The position numbers and the translations under genes were made by a program. The notes beneath the pieces are model-generated. The model worked only from the letters and a program-made list of their open reading frames with translations. It was not told the origin of the DNA and did not search any database. Shown here piece by piece: positions 59,230 to 64,000 of a DNA stretch of 64,000 nt. Within the stretch, counting starts at the first letter, position 1; each line of letters starts with the position of its first letter. The DNA comes from Sinanaerobacter chloroacetimidivorans (GTDB lineage: Bacteria; Bacillota; Clostridia; Peptostreptococcales; Anaerovoracaceae): positions 1 to 64,000 of the forward strand of contig NZ_JAGSND010000010.1 in NCBI RefSeq assembly GCF_018128545.1, written 5' to 3'.

Positions 59230-60147
59230 ATGAATCAAAAACAGAAAGCATACATTTATTTACTTATAACTACATCAGCCTGGGGCAGTTTATATGTCGC
59301 AGGCAAATTTGTTGTGGAGAGCATTCCGGCTTTTACTCTGCTTTTTATACGATATGCAATCGGCGCCGCCATCTTGTATTTTGTCTATAAAAGAGGAGAG
59401 GTTCAAAAGATAGAGAAAAAAGACTTGAAATATTTTTTTGCTATCGGTGCAATCGGTTATTTTTCTGGGATCGGTCTTCAACTGGCTGCCATTCAATACT
59501 GTGATGCATCGCTGGCTTCTTTAATCAATTCCACCAATCCTGTGGTCATTATTTTGGTAGCGATTCCTGTGTTAAAAGAACGTGCCACTTTACATAAAGT
59601 AATTGCTGTCGCCATTACCATGGCCGGTGCCGGTATCATCATTGGGAATATTGAGGGGAAGAGCGCTATGTTTGGTGTAATTCTGTCTTTAGGGGCTGTA
59701 ATTACATGGTCCATAGCATCTGTGCTGGTTCGGCTTGTTTCAAAGAAATATGATTCTCTTACCATTACTCTTTATGGGATGTCTACGGCAGTGGTTCTGG
59801 CTTTTCCGGTTTCCACTTATGAACTGATCAAAAACCATATCGGTTGGTCGGTGGTAACGCCGAGTCTGATAGCGGCAATTCTTTATATCGGAATCGTATG
59901 TACATCCCTGGCTCTGTTCCTTTGGAACAAAGCCTTGTCTTTGGTTGATGCTGCAACCTGCTCGCTTTTTTATCCGGTGCAGCCTATGGTTTCCACACTC
60001 CTGGGTGTCCTTTTCCTTGGTGAAATCATTACAGTTAACTTTATTATCGGCGGTATTTTCATCATTGCAGGTATTCTATATTCGATTCTGACGGATATGG
60101 ATAAATCGAGTAAAATAGGCCAAAGGAATGCAGAGCAGGAACCATAA
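59230..60147 (+). CDS. EamA-family (DMT) transporter
   Basis: 305 residues with ten membrane helices in two EamA repeats (LLITTSAWGSLYVAGKFVVE; VILSLGAVITWSIASVLVRL). Probably exports or imports a small metabolite. Its last 72 bases overlap a convergent gene on the other strand. Confidence 0.9.
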   Translation: MNQKQKAYIYLLITTSAWGSLYVAGKFVVESIPAFTLLFIRYAIGAAILYFVYKRGEVQKIEKKDLKYFFAIGAIGYFSGIGLQLAAIQYCDASLASLINSTNPVVIILVAIPVLKERATLHKVIAVAITMAGAGIIIGNIEGKSAMFGVILSLGAVITWSIASVLVRLVSKKYDSLTITLYGMSTAVVLAFPVSTYELIKNHIGWSVVTPSLIAAILYIGIVCTSLALFLWNKALSLVDAATCSLFYPVQPMVSTLLGVLFLGEIITVNFIIGGIFIIAGILYSILTDMDKSSKIGQRNAEQEP

Positions 60148-60465
60148 AAAGGTGAATGCCAGGCAAATCTGCCCGAAAATATTAAACGGATAGCGGGAGT
60201 AATCCCAAACATTCCAGCCAAGCCAGAGGTTGACGATACAGCCTACTGCAAATTCAATCGTTGTGATAATTAAAGCTCCCACAAGGCATTTTTTCCAAAG
60301 GGGGGCATTTTCATTTTTTGAATTTATATAGTACAGTATGACAAAACAAACACCTCCGGTTACGAGCATCGTCCAATGGGTGCCGCCTCGAAAAAAGGTT
60401 TCCATAAGGCCGTAACCAAAAGCGCCGATTAAAAATATCTTAAGATTTCGCAATAATACTTCCAT
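60076..60465 (-). CDS. Membrane protein of the ABC-type-IV/CmpB-like family
   Basis: 129 residues, four membrane helices; GAFGYGLMETFFRGGTHWTM and WNVWDYSRYPFNIFGQICLA are typical of the 'putative ABC-transporter type IV' membrane family. AGGAGA lies 5 bases before the start. No ATPase is near, so the transporter label is by family only. The 3' end overlaps the EamA gene. Confidence 0.8.
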   Translation of the reverse strand: MEVLLRNLKIFLIGAFGYGLMETFFRGGTHWTMLVTGGVCFVILYYINSKNENAPLWKKCLVGALIITTIEFAVGCIVNLWLGWNVWDYSRYPFNIFGQICLAFTFLWFLLCIPLAYFTRFIHIRQNRI

Positions 60466-60632
60466 ATCTTCTCCTATTGTGTCATTAAAATTCCATGTCA
60501 GCAGCCTGAAATTATTATTTGTAAATAGACATCGTTTATAGCTGGAAAAAAAACATAATAAATGATAGAATCAATTTGTCAAATAATTCTAATGAAGTCT
60601 GCAGTTTATGCCTTTAAGGAGGGTGAAGGAAA

Positions 60633-62141
60633 ATGAAACCATCTAGGTACAATATCGTATATCCATATCAATTCAACAAGGATTACACCGTGGTTTACAA
60701 CACCTTTAAAGATTCAGTGGGAATACTGACCACACGAGAAGCTGAATTTATCAAGACTTGTGATCGCAGTTTGGGTATACATTATACAAAGATTGATGAC
60801 TTTAAAAAGAAAGGTTTCATCGTAGATGAAAATACCAACGAGCTCGCCATTGTAAAAGTGGATTATTTGAAATCAAAATTTGATAAGAGATTGTTGTCGG
60901 TGGTTATCGTTCCTACCTATCAATGTAATTTAGATTGTACCTACTGTTACGAAAAATTAAGCTATAGTACAGAGGATCATACGATTATGAGCAAACATGT
61001 GCAGGACACCATTTATGAGGGTATCAAATCCCGATTGCATGGAGTCGAAAAGCTGGCTGTTTTCTGGCATGGCGGTGAACCGCTGTTGGCCCTGGACGTT
61101 GTTTTAGAGCTTGGCGGACGGCTGCAAGGTTTGGCAAAAGAAAAGGGTATTGCCTTTTCCTCAGGGATGTCTACCAACGGATATCTTTTTACGGAAGATA
61201 CTGCAAAAAAATTATATCAGATTGGAATCACCCATTATAAAATGTCAATTGACGGCTGTAGGGAAAACCATAATATCAAGAAAAGACAGAAGGACGGAGG
61301 TCCAACCTACGATATTATTTTAAACAATATTGTGAAAAGCGCGGACTATTTTGATGAAATCGATCTGAGACTCAATGTAGATAAAGAGGATATCAGCGAC
61401 GCTTATGAAATGATGAGCCTTATTGAAGAAAAAGGTCTTGAAAATAAAGTGATTCCCCGCCTTGGCAAACCGCAGTACTTTGCCGCGGAAGAAAATGATT
61501 TGAACTTTACAAAAGAAGAGTATATGTATGAAGCCATCCATTATTCTCTGCATCAGGGAGTTGGGCCTAAGAAGTTTTCAAGAAAGGATTGCTTCTGTCT
61601 TATTCATCAATTGTATGGTATTATAGTTGATGGACACGGCAACCTGTTCAAGTGCATCTCTGATACGGGAGACGGACAAATCTGCGGCAGTCTGAAAAAC
61701 GACGGCACTGTGGAATTAAATAAAAATTTTTATGAACATGGCATCTATAATCCGACCAGCATCCCTGCCTGCGAAGAGTGCAAATTTTTACCGATCTGCT
61801 ATGGGGAATGCGGCTTCGACAGAAACTCGGAAAATCCATGCACCTATCAGGAGGTTGGAGATGAAAACTGGAGTTCACTGATTAATGCCTATGTGGTAAA
61901 GCGTATGCTGAACCGACTGAAGGTTCGGGGAATGCTGGGGAAGGAAGAAGAGACCATCAGTATTGACGATCTGATTATGGGGAAACTGGAAGGCCGTATG
62001 AATGAGTTTATCAGCAAGGCATCTGACATTTACCGATTGGATAATCTCATTGCTCTGGGCAGAAAATACGGTGTGGCGTTGAGTGAAGAGGATGCAGCCC
62101 TGCTAATGCAGTTGATGCAGCCTACAGAGCTTATTTTGTAG
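60633..62141 (+). CDS. Radical SAM/SPASM maturase-type enzyme
   Basis: 502 residues. About 85 residues of N-terminal recognition-like domain, then the radical SAM cluster C98-x3-C102-x2-C105 (CNLDCTYCYE), FWHGGEPLL, STNGYLF, and a SPASM domain with CFCLIHQLYGIIVDGHGNLF, CISD and CEECKFLPICYGECGF. Such enzymes modify peptides or enzymes. No precursor peptide is visible within 300 bases on either side. GGAGGGTGAAGG precedes the ATG. Confidence 0.9.
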   Translation: MKPSRYNIVYPYQFNKDYTVVYNTFKDSVGILTTREAEFIKTCDRSLGIHYTKIDDFKKKGFIVDENTNELAIVKVDYLKSKFDKRLLSVVIVPTYQCNLDCTYCYEKLSYSTEDHTIMSKHVQDTIYEGIKSRLHGVEKLAVFWHGGEPLLALDVVLELGGRLQGLAKEKGIAFSSGMSTNGYLFTEDTAKKLYQIGITHYKMSIDGCRENHNIKKRQKDGGPTYDIILNNIVKSADYFDEIDLRLNVDKEDISDAYEMMSLIEEKGLENKVIPRLGKPQYFAAEENDLNFTKEEYMYEAIHYSLHQGVGPKKFSRKDCFCLIHQLYGIIVDGHGNLFKCISDTGDGQICGSLKNDGTVELNKNFYEHGIYNPTSIPACEECKFLPICYGECGFDRNSENPCTYQEVGDENWSSLINAYVVKRMLNRLKVRGMLGKEEETISIDDLIMGKLEGRMNEFISKASDIYRLDNLIALGRKYGVALSEEDAALLMQLMQPTELIL

Positions 62142-62211
62142 ATCTATGTATTTATAAAGGGTATAGTGCATTACTATTAGGCGATATATGTCGAAGGAGA
62201 AAGGCAGATCG

Positions 62212-62976
62212 ATGAGTATAAAAGACAGATTATATGTAGCTACCATTGGTGAAGATGCGGTTGATGCGGCAAGAGAATTTCAAATCGGTCTCGAAATCGA
62301 TGAATATTGTACTGCATCCAATATGGATCAGTTGCAGTTTCCCAAAATCGATTCCCTGGTCAGAGGGAAAATGGAGGGAATCAGCCGGTTTGTAATGCAT
62401 GCGCCTTTTAATGAACTGTTTCCTGCAGCGATAGATCCTCTGGCATTAGAGCTGGCTTATCGGCGCCTGGAGCAGTCTTATCAGCTGACAAAGACCTATG
62501 GCATAAACAGAATGGTGGTGCATACGGGATATGTACCTTATGTTTACTTCAAAAGCTGGTTCCTGGAACGTTCTGTTGAATTCTGGCAAAACTTTATGAA
62601 GAATAAACCGCACAATTTTCATATTATGATTGAAAATGTTCTGGAAGACGAACCCCATACTCTGGCAAAGCTGATTCAAAGCATAGATGATCAAAGAATA
62701 AGAGCCTGCCTTGATGTAGGCCATGCCAATTGTACAACAACGCTGGATTTGATGGAATGGGTGGAGACTTTAGGCCCCTGGCTGAGTCATGTACACATAC
62801 ATAACAATAACAAGGTTTATGACAACCATTGGACACTGGATGAAGGGGCCATCGATTATAATAGAATTTTAAAGGGATTTCAGCGATATGCCCCAGGGAA
62901 TCTTACTTATACCTTAGAAAATCTAACTTGCAGAAGGTCACTGGATTGGCTTTCTGAGAATGGATGGCTTGAATGA
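62212..62976 (+). CDS. Xylose-isomerase-like TIM-barrel protein, candidate cobamide-remodelling CbiR
   Basis: 254 residues from ATG 62212 (AAAGGC upstream). AP-endonuclease-2/xylose isomerase fold: MHAPFNELFPAAIDP, MVVHTGYVPY, IMIENVLEDEPHTLAKLI, ACLDVGHANC, SHVHIHNNNKVYDNHWTLDE, YTLENLT, with His/Glu/Asp metal ligands. It overlaps cobU by 4 bases, and cobS follows. CbiR, a cobamide amidohydrolase of this same fold, is known from Akkermansia and occurs beside cobamide genes, so this is a good candidate; a sugar isomerase is the alternative. Confidence 0.7.
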   Translation: MSIKDRLYVATIGEDAVDAAREFQIGLEIDEYCTASNMDQLQFPKIDSLVRGKMEGISRFVMHAPFNELFPAAIDPLALELAYRRLEQSYQLTKTYGINRMVVHTGYVPYVYFKSWFLERSVEFWQNFMKNKPHNFHIMIENVLEDEPHTLAKLIQSIDDQRIRACLDVGHANCTTTLDLMEWVETLGPWLSHVHIHNNNKVYDNHWTLDEGAIDYNRILKGFQRYAPGNLTYTLENLTCRRSLDWLSENGWLE

Positions 62977-63512
62977 ATATCCTGATCAGCGGGGGAAGTA
63001 AAAACGGAAAATCCTACTATGCCCAACAGTTGGCAAAGAAACAGGCCTGTGGAGGCCCCCTGTACTATATTGCTACGATGGAGCCTGTAGACAAAGAGGA
63101 TCATCTTCGCATCAGACGTCATCAAGCGGAGCGGGAAGGCTGGGGGTTTACCACCATTGAACAGGGGAGGAGGATATGTGACATTCAGGCGGACTGGAAG
63201 GGCAGTTTTCTGCTGGACAGTGTCACAGCCTTGTTATCCAACGAGATGTTCTCATCAGACGGAACCGTGGAGGAGAAAGCCTATCTTCATGTCGCATCTG
63301 ATCTTGAAGCTTTTGCCCAAAAATCCGGGAATACGGTATTTGTATCCGATTATATCTACTCCGATGCCATTCACTATGAAAAACTGACGGAGGATTACCG
63401 GAAGGGGCTGGCTTATATCGACAGAACCCTTGCCGCAGTATGCGATCTGGTGATAGAGGTGGCTTTCGGCAATATCATCCTGATAAAAGGGGAAGGAGCA
63501 GGGTTGCTGTGA
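62973..63512 (+). CDS. cobU: Adenosylcobinamide kinase / guanylyltransferase
   Basis: 179 residues. P-loop GGSKNGKS (7-14), RIRRHQAERE and the GTP-binding DSVTALLSNEMF region. It phosphorylates adenosylcobinamide and transfers GMP in nucleotide-loop assembly. Overlaps the TIM-barrel gene before it and cobS after it by 4 bases each, so translation is coupled. Confidence 0.93.
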   Translation: MNILISGGSKNGKSYYAQQLAKKQACGGPLYYIATMEPVDKEDHLRIRRHQAEREGWGFTTIEQGRRICDIQADWKGSFLLDSVTALLSNEMFSSDGTVEEKAYLHVASDLEAFAQKSGNTVFVSDYIYSDAIHYEKLTEDYRKGLAYIDRTLAAVCDLVIEVAFGNIILIKGEGAGLL

Positions 63513-64000
63513 AATATTTGGAAGCTTTCTTTATGTCACTGGGGATGTTCAGTTCTATCCCTTGCCCCTACAGGCCCTGGAATGAAAAAGCAAGAACTCT
63601 TATGGTGGTATTCCTTCCTCTGGTTGGTTTACTCATCGGCATCCTTTGGTTTGCCCTTTCTCTCCTTTTGCTGTATCTTCCTCTGCCGTTGCAGCTGGAG
63701 GCAGCGGTATTGATGCTGTATCCATTCTTGATAACAGGCTTTCTGCACTTGGATGGCTTTATGGACACCAACGACGCTCTATTGTCCAGAAGACCCCTGG
63801 AGGAGAAGCTAAGGATACTGAAAGACCCGCATACCGGGGCATTTGCAGTGATTTCCCTAGGGATACTTTTTGTTGTCTCCTATGCGGCTATGTGGGGGGC
63901 AGTTGAAAATCTTCAGCTTCGGGTACTGGAAGGAAGTCGCGTCAGTACTCTAGAGTCACTTATTTTCATTCCTATGATCAGCAGGTGCTGTTCAGCCTTT
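63509..64000 (+). CDS. cobS: Adenosylcobinamide-GDP ribazoletransferase (partial)
   Basis: GTG start overlapping the cobU stop; 164 codons to the window edge. HLDGFMDTNDALLSRRPLEE, KLRILKDPHTGAFAV and multiple membrane helices (VFLPLVGLLIGILWFALS) identify CobS, which joins the lower ligand nucleotide to cobinamide-GDP at the membrane. The 3' end lies outside the window. Confidence 0.93.
   Translation, partial: MKYLEAFFMSLGMFSSIPCPYRPWNEKARTLMVVFLPLVGLLIGILWFALSLLLLYLPLPLQLEAAVLMLYPFLITGFLHLDGFMDTNDALLSRRPLEEKLRILKDPHTGAFAVISLGILFVVSYAAMWGAVENLQLRVLEGSRVSTLESLIFIPMISRCCSAF

Noticed and set aside
1-64000. CRISPR array, rRNA, tRNA or insertion sequence
   Set aside because: No regular repeat-spacer series, rRNA or cloverleaf sequence, or transposase gene was seen anywhere in the window.

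Overview
The window reads as an anaerobic Clostridia-type Firmicute. Evidence is the C-terminus of a probable pyruvate:ferredoxin oxidoreductase, a tungsten-type aldehyde:ferredoxin oxidoreductase with a ThiS/MoaD-like partner, a spore/S-layer style SLH-GH18 protein, strong AGGAGG ribosome sites, and many classical Firmicute intrinsic terminators. Most chromosomal genes are intact and visibly richer in G+C than the central block, which is AT-rich and made of short, tightly packed phage-type genes.

Left chromosome (1-14569): AOR and its sulfur-carrier protein, a flavodoxin, a GT2 glycosyltransferase, an Fpg/Nei-like glycosylase, an SLH-GH18 protein, a tandem FluC (CrcB) pair behind a fluoride riboswitch on the minus strand, a FadR-type regulator beside ilvD with shared operator motifs, a lipoprotein, L-asparaginase, and a MarR-GNAT pair.

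Integrated element (14570-44349): a 29,712-bp prophage bounded by an exact 68-bp direct repeat. The repeat contains the promoter and 5' part of the FMN riboswitch of the rib operon, so the phage uses a riboswitch leader as its attachment site and restores it intact at attR. From left to right it has an accessory end (small unknown genes, zinc-ribbon proteins, decayed HTH and ParB-like fragments, a YbjQ-domain protein), a leftward XRE repressor with a consensus early promoter facing right, and an early module. That module holds a 922-residue protein with the motif series of the QDE-1/YonO two-barrel RNA polymerase superfamily and an archaeo-eukaryotic-type primase. After a noncoding stretch with repeats and hairpins come HK97-type packaging, head and tail genes (HNH, TerS, TerL, portal, S78 protease, capsid, connectors, tail tube, frameshifted tail chaperone, tape measure), then an HNH homing endonuclease, Xis and a tyrosine integrase. 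No tail-tip, receptor-binding, holin or lysin gene is seen. Several genes have lesions or odd initiation codons at the 5' end (ATT, ATA, ACG where ATG is expected, or 1-nt deletions in the first codons), so it may be cryptic, domesticated or unusually regulated.

Right chromosome (44350-64000): FMN riboswitch with two terminators, ribD-ribE-ribBA-ribH, a minus-strand pair of a membrane Cache-LuxR regulator and a solute-binding lipoprotein with no permease, a five-gene cluster of membrane, lipoprotein and zinc-ribbon proteins, a four-domain sulfur-transfer flavoprotein divergent from a Crp/Fnr regulator with two matching operators, citrate synthase, an EamA transporter, a radical SAM/SPASM enzyme, and the start of a cobamide operon (a TIM-barrel protein that may be CbiR, then cobU and cobS).
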